Source: Heterotrichella gracilis | Taxonomy: Eukaryota; Sar; Xanthophyceae; Tribonematales; Xanthonemataceae | Assembly: GCA_032358255.1 (NCBI GenBank) | Contig: JAULBX010025498.1 | Location: 1 to 60,102 of the forward strand | Length of the DNA: 60,102 nucleotides | Direction of reading: 5' to 3' | In this document: one piece after another, positions 34,916 to 44,748 of the stretch | Position numbering within the stretch: the stretch's first letter is position 1 | How the letters are laid out: each line of letters starts with the position of its first letter | Notes under the pieces: generated by a model | What the model was told of the DNA's origin: nothing | Seen by the model: only the letters and a program-made list of their open reading frames with translations | The model's database searches: none | Program-made: the position numbers and the translations under genes

Positions 34916-37900
34916 ATGGTTCTCAACACCGAGGAGGTTCTTCGAAGGCCCTCCCAGGCACATGCCCTGAATGAGGTGCGTGGTCCTAACAGCGTGTACC
35001 CTTGGTAACACCCTTCCCTGTCAACTTGCGGTCTCAAAACTACGTGGGTTTTCCTCCTCTGCATGTATTGACAGACATAAAAGGAGTCCAACGTGGTATG
35101 GGATGCAGCACTGCATTGCATTGGCATTGGCATTGGCTCATGCCTTACGATACGAGATGTGTTCCGAAAGCGCTACCCTGCTTTGGATGCGCCCCATAGT
35201 AATGTTAGAAGCACCAGTTGCCGATAAGCAGTGGACCAGAGCACCACGCGCGCGTGCACCACATGCATGCATACATGCATTGACCCTTCTAAACACAACT
35301 GTTGGCCTCTGTTTCCAGGCCAACCTGCTTGTATTTTTGAAGCGACAAGTGGAGGGATTCCCCCAGAACTGCACCAGTCTGCAAGTGCTGCAGTTCTCAC
35401 ATGGACAGTCAAACCCAACCTACCTCGTCAAGGTACCACAGCAACCCTAAACCCTACACCCTAAGTTAATTCTCCAAGGGCAGTGCAACCCAACCCTGCC
35501 TCGTCAAGGTGCGCACAGCAACCCTATACCCTAAAGTGACGCCATACGCCCCTGTGAAACCCTGTCTTAGGGTATTGCGTGCCCCCAGGAAGGTTCGGGG
35601 CAGTGCGGTATGGGCCAGGCGGCGTGCATTCCACCGTTGCATGCCAAGCAATGTGAGAAGCAACCAACACGCGTGAAGTGTCCTCACGTGCACACACAAC
35701 TACTACTGCACAACACCTCATCCATAGAGGCCACTACCTGTGCGCACCCCTTACATGTCCCACCCACCCTACCAAGCCCCTCCACCCCTGTCTACAGGCG
35801 GGCGCAGCATCCTACGTGCTCCGCAAAAAGCCGCCGGGCCCCGTGCTCTCCTCGGCGCACGCCGTGGACCGCGAGTTTCGAGTCCTCTCCTCCCTGGGAC
35901 CCACCCCTGTCCCCACACCCCCGGTCCTCGCCCTGTGCGAAGACACCTCAGTCATAGGCACCCCCTTTTACGTCATGGGGTTCATGCGGGGGGTGATTTT
36001 TGACCAGCCGGGCATGCCTGGCGCCAGTGGCGCGACCCGAAATGGGGTGTATAGGGCGATGGCGGGGGCGCTTGCGGCGCTGCATGGGGTGGACCCTGGG
36101 GGGGTGGGGCTGGCGGGGTATGGGCGACCCCTGGGGTACTGTGGGAGGCAGGTCAAGCGCTGGACGGGGCAGTACTATGCGCAGCTGGCGGGCAAACCCC
36201 TGCCAGGTAGGGTTTCAGCCTGCAATTGCTAAGCCCTTTACCCTAAAGCTTTCATGGTGTAGGGTTTAGGGTTTTTTACTTGACGGTGGTACATCACTGG
36301 CAACTGGCAGGGCAGTGTTATGCGCAGCTTGTGGACAAGTCCCTGCCAGGTAGGGTTTTAGGGTTTGGGGTTTAGAGTTGATCACATCTGATCATGGCTG
36401 GCACATGCACTTGCAGATACATGGTCAGATCTGATAACATTTGAAATAAGTGGAAAATGCACAAGCACGTGCACACACCGGATCACATCTGGCTGGCCCA
36501 TCTAGTTCACCGCCACTTGACACTTGTACTCACCTGCCCCCTCAGAAATGGTGTCCCACATCCGATATTCAATGCACATATCTGATCACATCTGATCATT
36601 ACTGGCACATGTACATGTCATCAGATGTGTGCTTGTGCATGCGCCAGCCATGATCAAACGTGATCCCGTATGCACAAACACACAACTGATCGCAAACATA
36701 CCCTAAAGCCCTAAACCCTGGCCCCTTCACAACTGTACTCCTCTGCCCCCTCAGAGATGGTGTCCCTCATCCGATGGCTCAATGAGAATACCCCCCTTGA
36801 GGACCCTACCGCAGCCGCTGGGGGGTGCATTGTGCATGGCGACTTCCGCCTCGACAACCTAGGTGCGACCCTAAACCCTAAACCCTAAACTTCAAACCCT
36901 AATCTGCACTGCTGGTAGCAAAGTAGTATCCGCATGCAGGCATGTGTTTTCACATGATCCGAGTCACATTAACCCAAAACCCTATACCGTATCCCACGTT
37001 TCTGACTCTATGCAATGTCCACTAGTGTCCCCCCCCCGTACTGGGACAGCAACAAAATCCGCTAGGGGTTCACTTGGACCTAGCCCTAAACCTTACGATA
37101 CTTACTTGACGCAATGTCCACAGTGCTCCCCCCCTAGCACCAGGACGGCCCCAACCCCCGCTAGGGTTTCACTCAAACCCTAGACCCTAACCCCTAAGAT
37201 TCTGACTCCATGCAATGTTCCTCAGTGTTTCCCCCTGGCACCCGAACGGCCCAATACCCCTGCCAGGGTTTCACATAAACCCTAGACCCTAAACCCTAAG
37301 TTTCTGACTCAATGCCATGTGCACAGTGTTTCCCCCTGGCACCGAGACGGCCTCAATCCCAGCTAGGGTTTCTGCTGTTTTGGATTGGGAGCTGAGCACG
37401 CTTGGGGACCCCTGGTCGGACGTGGCGTACAACTGCCTCCCCTACTACCTCCCACAGGTGGGTGGTGCAATGGTCTTAAAGTTGTATCCATTGACCCTAG
37501 AACCTTTACCTGAGCAGAAGGGTCTCAGAGCTGTGGCCATTGACCCTCAGAATCTAAATTCTGAGTCATATTATCTCCCAGAGGTGGAGGGTCACACCAC
37601 GGAGGTGGCCAAGGTTAGCGACCATCCCCGGGACTGGCGGACGTCGTCAGTAATGTGTGATTCTGACTCCAAGCTGGGGCCATATGGTCCAAGCTGGGGC
37701 CATATGGTTGGTGAACCAGTGGCCAAAGTTGGTATTGACTGCACGCGCCGTGGTGAACTACCCCACTTCGTGAGGAGTGTACCTGTCCAGAGGGTCCCAA
37801 AGGTGGGCGCCTAGCATCGTTGGGTGCTGATCCCTGAGGGGCTTTTAGGGTTTTAGGGTTAAGGCATGGTGGATAGCATGGTTGAGTGGCTGTTGGAACC

Positions 37901-40900
37901 ATGGGTGAGGCCTTCACCAGCTGGTGCATGTCAAGGGAATAAGAAATTCTTTCTTTTTCTTTCCATGATTCATATTATGCAGCGCATGGGCCAGGCAAGA
38001 TTTTAATTCGTATACGTGTGCATAATGCAGGGCATTCCTGGCCTCCCCCGCCTGCCCACCCCAGTCCCAGACGGCATCCCCACAGACCAGGAGTACCTGG
38101 CATGGTATTGCGACCTGCGCAAGGTAACTGCCTCTGCATCATTTAATGCCCACTCCCCCTTGGATGCCATGTGTACAATCCCCACCCTGGCAGTCGAGGT
38201 ACTGCGGCACTGGCACCAGGGGGATTAGTAGTGGGGATGTACAGCAACAATGGCCGAATAGGTGTGATCATCCGTGTAATCACCTATGATCACCTGTAAT
38301 CACCTGTGATCACCTGTAATCACCTATGGTCACTTGTAATCACCTATGATCACCTATTATCACCCCAGAGATTGCACAGGAACATGCAGGTGCTACTCTT
38401 ACTGACCACATAACCCTAAACCCCAACCACATGACTCACGGTTTCCAATGCCAGGTGGCACTCCCACATCCCTTCACGTGGCGTTTGTTTGTGACCATCT
38501 ATAATCATCTGTAATCGCTTGTGATTATCTATGTTTCAATGCCAGGTGGCGCCCCCGCAGCCCTCCACATGGCGCTTCTATGTGGCGCTCTCGCTCTTCA
38601 GGGCAGCCGCCATCCTGGCGGGGGTGGGTGCGCGCGCAGCGGCAGGGAATGCATCGGCAGCAAACGCGGCTGCGGTAGGGTCGCAACAGGTATGGGTTAA
38701 GGGTTTAGGGTTTCCTAACGTCTAGGTCTAGGGTTTAGGAGAGTGCATCGGGAGCCAACGCGGCTGCGGTGGGTTCACAAGAGGTATGGGGTTTGGTTGC
38801 TGGCACCCTTAAAAGTAAGAATGGTTGGGCAACCAAGGGCTGCATGGCTACCCCTGTCGACGAGGATGCCGTGGAAGTTTTATGTAGTTTTCATGAGTTT
38901 TCATACTCACAAGTCAGGTGCCAAGTCGCTTTCGATGCATTGTATAACAGCGGATGTTGCACTTGGTTTTTTTTCTGCCTGCAGTTTTTTAGGGCTTCCT
39001 ATGAATATTGTAGAATAAAACATGTCCCCCGCCTGCAGGTGGTGGCTGCCCTGGCCAGGAGGGCGCTGGAGGTGGCCTCCGGAGCCATGTACCCCACGCA
39101 AAACCCTAGCAAACCCTCGGGGTGCGGGTGCGGCAACGGCGCCTGCGCCTGCGGCAGCGGCGGTGCCAAGCAGGGGGGTGGCTGTGGGTGTGGGGGGCAG
39201 GCTGGTGGATGCTGCGGCTGTGGAGGTGGTGGGGATGGGGGGTGCGGGTGCAGCAGGTGGGGAAATGCCATGAAATGCGGGTAATGCAATGTGGGGGTCA
39301 TGAGCATGTGGTAGAATTGTGGATGTCATGTGGATGTGGTCGAATTGTGGATGTCATGTGGATGTGGTCAAATTGTGGATGCCTGCGACCTAGCTCCCTT
39401 TGTATCCTGATGCAAATTAATCCCTTTTGAATGAGGGAACGGCACACCTTAGAATCTTTCTCTTGCTAAGCACTCATCCAGAGGCAGTCCTCTAGGGCTT
39501 GTATCAGCAGGGACCCACTATTTATACCACTCTGCCGCTGCGCAACTCCTCCCTGCTCAGGATTCACGGTCTGGGGTTTAGGATCGCCCCACCCCACTGA
39601 CACCCCCTCCCTTGTGGGTTCCCCCCCAGGTCAGGAGCAGGCGCGTCATGTGGGCCATGTGAATGCAGCAACACCCCCCACACACACCCCAACCCCTCCA
39701 CTGGGCTGGACCCCACCCCCCGCGTGCAGCCGATCATGCGCCAGCTGGCGGCCTTCGTGGCGCGCCACGTGTACCCCAACGAGCACCACTTTGTCCAGCT
39801 GGCGCACTCTGACAAGAGGTAGGTGTAGGGTATAGGGTGAACGGTTTAGGGTTTATTGGCCATTAGGGCTGGTTGCATGTACCCCAACGAGCACCACTTT
39901 GTGGAGCTGGCGCATTCAGACAAGAGGTGGGTGTAGGGTTTACGTTTTAGGGTTTACAGTTTAGGGTTTATTGGGCCTTTAGGGTTTGGCACGTGTACCC
40001 CAACGCGCGCGCCATTTTGTGGAGCTGGCGCATTCAGACAAGAGGTAGGGTATAGGGTGTAGGGTATAGGGTTCAGGGACTATCATGTGTGCCCTAATGC
40101 GCACAGTTAGCTCATTTTAGAGTCGAATTAGGCGTTCAGGGTTTAGGGGGCGCCATTGGCCCGCCAAGTGTATCCTAACGAGCACCATTCTGTGGAGCTG
40201 GGGCACTCTGACAAGAGGTGGGATTAGGGTGTAAAGCAAGGGTGGGGTTAAGGGTTCAAGGGCCGCATTGCCTGCCATGTGTAAGGATTCAAGCAGCACT
40301 TTGTCCACTGGCGCATTTACCCCTACAAGGCATGCACTGCGCTGGCGTGTCCTGGTTAGGTTAGGGTTTCCCCCTCTGCAATGCCTCATTTTATGTTCGT
40401 TTTACGCTGCATCTTCTGTTTCCCCCTACATATGACGTCCTCCCCCTCTCCTAGGTGGACCATCCATCCCTTGCAAGACACCCTGAAGGCCCAGGCATGC
40501 ATTGTTTAGGGTCTAGGGTTTCCCACTGCAATGTTCTCTGTTTGGTCCACTCAGCACCTTTTGTTCTCCGCAAACGTTGCCCCTTGTCGCAGTAGGGTAG
40601 TAAGATAATCTTAGTCATATTATGGTCCACATTATTACCTCCTCCCCTCCCCAGATGGACCATCCACCCCTTGCAAGACACCCTCAAGGCCAAGGCACGC
40701 GCCGAAGGCCTATGGAACCTCTGGATACCAGCAGACATGGCCGCAAAAATACGGGCGAATTTGCCGGGGGTGGACCCAGCCCTTTTGGGCCCCGGGCTCA
40801 GCAACCTGGAATACGCATTTCTGGCGGAGATTATGGGGCGCTCCGTGTGGGGGTCGGAAATTTTTAACTGCTCAGCTCCCGATACAGGCAACATGGAGGT

Positions 40901-43519
40901 CCTGGCAAGGTGTGGAAGATACACAATCTAATTCTTACATATTTGTTGTTTATCTTACATCAGTGTAAAGGTATGGCAGCGTTTATTATATGGCAACCCT
41001 GCCCAGCAGTGGACAAGGACTGCAGTGAGGAATTGGGTAGGGGGCTCGCCTTGCTGCAAGGGGATATATTTTGTTATTTTTTGCGCACTGTGCATGTATC
41101 TGATGCTTTACCACGCCTTATTCGAGGTTAGGCTGTTTTTGGAGGAAAAAATCAATTCTATTTCTTTTTTATTACTGTTCATTTCACCCCTGTGCAGGTA
41201 TGGCAGCCCTGCCCAGCAGCAGGAGTGGCTTCTCCCCTTGTTGCAATGGGATATATTTTGTTAGTTGATTGCACCGTGCATGTGTTCTGGTGCTCCACCG
41301 CGGAGAGGCTGTTTGTTAAAAATGATTTCTATTTATTTTTTGTTCGACCCTGTGCAGGTATGGCAGCCCTGCCCAGCAGCAGGAGTGGCTCCTCCCCTTG
41401 CTGCGAGGGGAGGTCAGGTCATGCTTTGCAATGACAGAACCCGCGGTGGCCTCGTCAGATGCAACCAATATCCAGTCCGCCATCGTGCGCTCGGGAGGGG
41501 ATTACGTCATCAACGGGGTCAAGTGGTGGGCCAGCGGGGCCATGGACCCTAGGTAAGGGTTGGACAAAAGTCCTAAAACCCAGAACCCTGAAAACAAAGC
41601 CATTTGAGCTGTTGAAAAGGGGAATAAAACGGTTAAACACTTATCAACACTCACAGCAAAACGCGCGCCAGTCTATAAATAAAAAATAAAATACTACATA
41701 CTGACAAGTCCTACGGGGTGCCTAGGTGCACTATAGCCATCTTCATGAGAAAGACCGACCCCGCTGCAGGCCCCCACCTGTTTAGGTTTGGGGGTTGGGT
41801 TGCAAAACAAACTGCCAGCAGCCCATGGTACTGGTGCCGCTGACCACCGTGGTCCGCCCCTCCCCATGCATTTCTTGATGCCTGCTCCCCCAAAATGAAA
41901 GAAAAGCCTTAAAATTTGGGTACTGACCAAAGCATGTGTGGTGCCCAGGTGCGCAATCGCCATCTTCATGGGCAAGACCGATTCCTGAACCTTAAACCCT
42001 AAACCCTTAAACTCTAAACCCTAAACCCTTAAACCCTAAACCCTTAAAATCTGCTGTGTGCCCAGGTGCGCGATTGCCATCTTCATGGGCAAGACCGACC
42101 CCACCGCCGCCCCCCACCGCCAGCAATCAATGGTGCTGGTGCCGCTGGCCACCCCCGGTGTGAAAGTGGTTCGTCCCCTCCCCGTGTACGGTTTTGATGA
42201 CGCCCCCCACGGGCATGCGGAGGTGCACTTCAGGGATGTGCGGGTGCCCCAGGGGAACGTCATACTGGGTAAGGAGCAATCACAAGGATGTTAAACACCG
42301 TTGCTTTAAGAACAGTGATGTAGTATGGATGTAATATGCCACTCCAATACGGGTGTGCATATTGATCACATCACAAATCTGCCACTTCTCTGAACGCCTT
42401 GCCCCTCATCCATTTCCATGCTGATGCCATTGCCTGATATATCACCACGCCTGCAGGTGAGGGCAGGGGCTTTGAGATCGCGCAGGGCCGGCTGGGCCCC
42501 GGCCGCCTGCACCACTGCATGCGCCTGGTTGGCATGGCGGAGCGGGCAATGGAGGCAATGGTGGCGCGCGCCAATGCCAGGGTGGCGTTCAAGCGCCAGC
42601 TGGCGGAGCATGGCGCGTTCAAGGAGGGGCTGGCGCACTGCAGGGTGGATGTGCAGGCGTCCAGGTAGGAGTGGGGATGGAGATGGGGATGGGGGTAGAG
42701 GTGCATGCGTTCAGTGGGGATTGTGGGGAGGGCAATGGAGGCAATGGTGTCACGCGCCAGCTGGCAGTGCATGGGCGTTCAAAGCAGGGTGGGCGCACTG
42801 CAGGGTGGATGTGCAGGCGTCCAGGTAGGGGTGGATTCCAGATTGGAGCCTGCTTAACGCACCCCCCGCTGTGTTCAATTTAACTCCCCAACTGAATCGT
42901 GTGGTACACTTTGTATTTCGTGCATACTTTCACCACCATTCCCGCTCCTAATTTTACAGCGTTTATAATTTTAATTGGGCTAGTGGAATGTTTTTTGCAC
43001 TAGGCATTTTTGATTGGGACCCCCAAGGAATTGTGTACTTACGCCAGCTTTTTTGGGTGCGCAGGCTGCTTGTATTGAATGCGGCGCATGAGATTGACCG
43101 CTCAGGTGCCAAGGCTGCTCGGGGCGCCATCGCAGCTGCCAAGGTGTTTGTGCCCAATGCAGCGCTCAGGGTGATTGACAGGGCCGTGCAGGTGGGTGTA
43201 CGGTTTAGACTTTAGAGTTTGCGCCCAATGCAGCCCTGGGGGTGCTTGATAGAGCCGTGCATGTGGGTTCAGGTTTTACGCTTTAGGCCTGGGAGAATAA
43301 TCCTGGTACAACAGCAGTTCACGCTCAACCACATTTTCCCCAAAGGGCTGGAAAAGGTGTTTTTTCATGCAGGTGCATGGTGCGGCAGGGGTGTCCAGTG
43401 ACTTCCCCCTGTCTCACATGTGGGCGGGGGCACGCACACTGAGGCTGGCTGACGGTCCCGATGAAGTGCACCTGGCAGCAATAGCAAAGGAGGAGCTGCG
43501 CCGCGCATCAAAGCTGTAA
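34916..43519 (+). CDS. ACAD11: ACAD10/11-like peroxisomal protein: APH-type kinase plus acyl-CoA dehydrogenase, 15 exons
   Basis: Exons: 34916-34975, 35319-35432, 35798-36206, 36755-36862, 37327-37457, 38031-38123, 38546-38689, 39039-39256, 39669-39818, 40655-40909, 41358-41552, 42066-42268, 42457-42664, 43065-43191, 43373-43519; 2562 nt, 853 aa, all phases consistent. The N-terminal half is an aminoglycoside-phosphotransferase fold: [15 protein letters not shown], the catalytic loop [11 protein letters not shown] and metal-site [10 protein letters not shown]. The C-terminal half is an acyl-CoA dehydrogenase: [26 protein letters not shown] and the [17 protein letters not shown] region. It ends RRASKL, a canonical peroxisomal signal, as in plant IBR3-like proteins. 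Family members act on 4-hydroxy fatty acids or auxin precursors; the substrate here is unknown. Exon 8 adds an 11-Cys, Gly-rich stretch (39118-39256) between the domains. Confidence 0.92.
35480..36585 (+). repeat. exon-edge copies around ACAD10/11-like exons 2-4
   Basis: The exon 2 donor edge (CAACCCAACC.TGCCTCGTCAAGGT) recurs at 35484-35512. The exon 3 donor edge (GGGCAGT.TTATGCGCAGCT, then GTAGGG) recurs at 36307-36356. The exon 4 acceptor edge (CTGCCCCCTCAGAAATGGTG) recurs at 36536-36575. Confidence 0.85.
36365..36670 (+). repeat. dispersed GATCACATCTGATCA-type repeats
   Basis: Short palindromic TGATCA/ATCTGATCA units recur about six times with GGCACATGCAC-like spacers in ACAD10/11-like intron 3. 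Confidence 0.6.
37015..37275 (+). repeat. three acceptor-edge copies of ACAD10/11-like exon 5
   Basis: The exon 5 start (TGTTTCCCCCTGGCACC...GCTAGGGTTTC) occurs at about 37025-37075, 37122-37172 and 37225-37275, and then as the true exon at 37327. The period is about 100 nt. CCCTAGACCCTAA-type tracts separate the copies. The true exon itself contains GCTAGGGTTTC, matching the intron heptamer. Confidence 0.95.
38263..38367 (+). repeat. minisatellite of ATCACCTRTRATC units
   Basis: About seven tandem units of 14-15 nt (GATCACCTGTAATCACCTAT-type) lie in ACAD10/11-like intron 6. Stragglers occur at 38495-38530. Confidence 0.9.
38440..38785 (+). repeat. edge copies of ACAD10/11-like exon 7
   Basis: The acceptor edge (CAATGCCAGGTGGC.C) recurs at 38446-38492. 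The donor edge (GCATCGG.AGC.AACGCGGCTG) recurs at 38744-38783. A TTTAGGG run follows the true donor at 38690. Confidence 0.88.
39819..40330 (+). repeat. four donor-edge copies of ACAD10/11-like exon 9 with TTTAGGG spacers
   Basis: The exon 9 end (encoding [17 protein letters not shown], then GTAGG) recurs at about 39875-39928, 39993-40045 and 40163-40218, with a badly decayed fourth at about 40272-40325. Most are followed by TAGGGTTTAGGG-type sequence. Decay increases with distance from the true exon. Confidence 0.95.
40450..41260 (+). repeat. acceptor-edge copies of ACAD10/11-like exons 10 and 11
   Basis: The exon 10 start (TGGACCATCCA.CCCTTGCAA) recurs at 40456-40500. The exon 11 start (GTATGGCAGCCCTGCCCAGC) recurs at 40969-41065 (diverged) and 41197-41255 (close), before the true exon at 41358. 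Confidence 0.92.
41720..42060 (+). repeat. acceptor-edge copies of ACAD10/11-like exon 12
   Basis: The exon 12 start (GTGCGC.AT.GCCATCTTCATG) recurs at 41725-41770, with further exon sequence to about 41870, and at 41947-41985. CCCTAAACCCTTAAA runs lie between the second copy and the true acceptor at 42065. Confidence 0.92.
42730..43265 (+). repeat. donor-edge copies of ACAD10/11-like exons 13 and 14
   Basis: The exon 13 end (CGCCAGCTGGC...GGATGTGCAGGCGTCCAGGT) recurs at 42752-42828. The exon 14 end (GCCCAATGCAGC...GAT.GAGCCGTGCA) recurs at 43220-43262. Confidence 0.9.
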
Positions 43520-43659
43520 TGGCTGCCTGAGGGATAGACCCTAGGGTTCCAGGGCTTGTGATACTTGTGGCAAGGTTTTGTGTGATGGCGCTGGCATAGG
43601 GTTGTGGGTGGGGAGCGGCATGTGAGCTGGGGTGCGCACTTTGGTCTAGCAGAAGTTGA

Positions 43660-43742
43660 GAGGCTGGCTGATTTTGGGGAGGTGCACCTGGCAGCAATAG
43701 CTTAGGAGGAGCTGAGCTGCGCGCATCAAAGCTGTAGTGGGC
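43660..43742 (+). repeat. copy of the ACAD10/11-like 3' end including the stop
   Basis: The last about 75 nt (GAGGTGCACCTGGCAGCAAT, then AAAGCTGTAG) are repeated about 150 nt after the true TAA at 43517-43519. The copy carries an internal stop and indels. Confidence 0.88.
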
Positions 43743-44530
43743 GTTGATGCGGTGGGGGGAGGAGTGGGTGGTACTGGGCACCAAGGCTTTAGGGTTTAGG
43801 GCGTGTGGTGAGAGGCAATTAGACTCAAATCTGAATTGGAGACCAGCGAAGACAGCTGCCTTCCTAGGATCCTGAGCCCACGTTATGCCAGCATCATGCC
43901 GGTTCAGGGTCTTAAGAAGGTAGCCGTGTTCGCTGGTCTCCAATTCCGATTTGACGTGGATTTTGGGCACGCGGGGGGGGGCAAAGGTACGTGGATTTGA
44001 ACCATATAAAGTATTAAATAATTAAAAACCATACAGTACTAGAATTGCTATTCCAGCATGCTCTGCCAGCAAGGTGTTGGAGGCAGCGGCCTTTCCATAT
44101 CCGCTGGAAGGTTTACACCTATGACAAGGAATTCCAGAAACAGGGGGGGGGGGGTTTGGAACGTTCCCCTGTGACTGGACTCGCAGTTTGTGATAGTCAC
44201 TCAGGCCTCTGGCCAGGAGGAGGGCCAATGTAGAATTATTGGCAAGCACCAATCTACGGCAGCGGTTGTCAAGCAGCCGTTGCAATTGCAGCACTGTTCC
44301 GATCACGTTGCATTGAATTTCCCAGTGACTCATGCATTGCCAATGACTCGCAAATTAGCTGCTACATGCAAAGATGTATGCAACAATTGCATTGTCAATG
44401 ATGGGTGCCACCACCTAGTCTAGTGGTGGGCAGCATGTTACTGGGTATCGACTATTACATTGAATTAATCTCAAAAGGCGGGATCCCCGGATCGATACGG
44501 CGTATCAATCATCATGTCAGTTATTTCGAT
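43743..44530. other. convergent intergenic region holding a long hairpin
   Basis: No gene was found. It contains the 54-nt-arm inverted repeat described separately (43825-43954). Confidence 0.5.
43825..43954 (+). ncRNA. candidate long hairpin RNA (miRNA-precursor-like) or MITE
   Basis: Two arms of exactly 54 nt (43825-43878 and 43901-43954) pair around a 22-nt loop with no bulges. 46 of 54 positions are Watson-Crick pairs. Four of the remaining eight are G-U in the plus-strand RNA, and there is an 18-bp perfect helix (43833-43850). The G-U pattern favours plus-strand transcription. It lies between the convergent ends of the ACAD10/11-like and BASS genes. A transposon-derived inverted repeat is the alternative. 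Confidence 0.5.
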
Positions 44531-44610
44531 AGTTGCGCAGCATTTGCAGCGCTGCCGTTGCTGCTGTCAGCACTGCCTTGGGACAACTCCAGCCCCCGCG
44601 TGGCTGCTTG
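44531..44610 (-). repeat. copy of the BASS gene 3' end
   Basis: GCAGCATT.GCAGC.CTGCCG followed by TTGCTGCTGTC..CACT (the last codons of the BASS gene, true copy 44749-44800) is repeated about 200 nt beyond the stop codon. Confidence 0.85.
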
Positions 44611-44748
44611 AACTTCAGCTAAGCTCCCACACACCCACACTCACACATAGTATGGCTGTTGGAGGCCCCCACCACCCACCGCATCCCGCTCGTCATGGCG
44701 TGCACCAGCAGATCCCAGGGCCACTGCTCAAGCCAGATGTGTGGTTAG

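Noticed and set aside
37015..40330. CRISPR-like array
   Set aside because: The regularly spaced repeats are degenerate copies of exon ends in a eukaryotic gene, with heptamer spacers; there are no cas genes and no invariant direct repeat.
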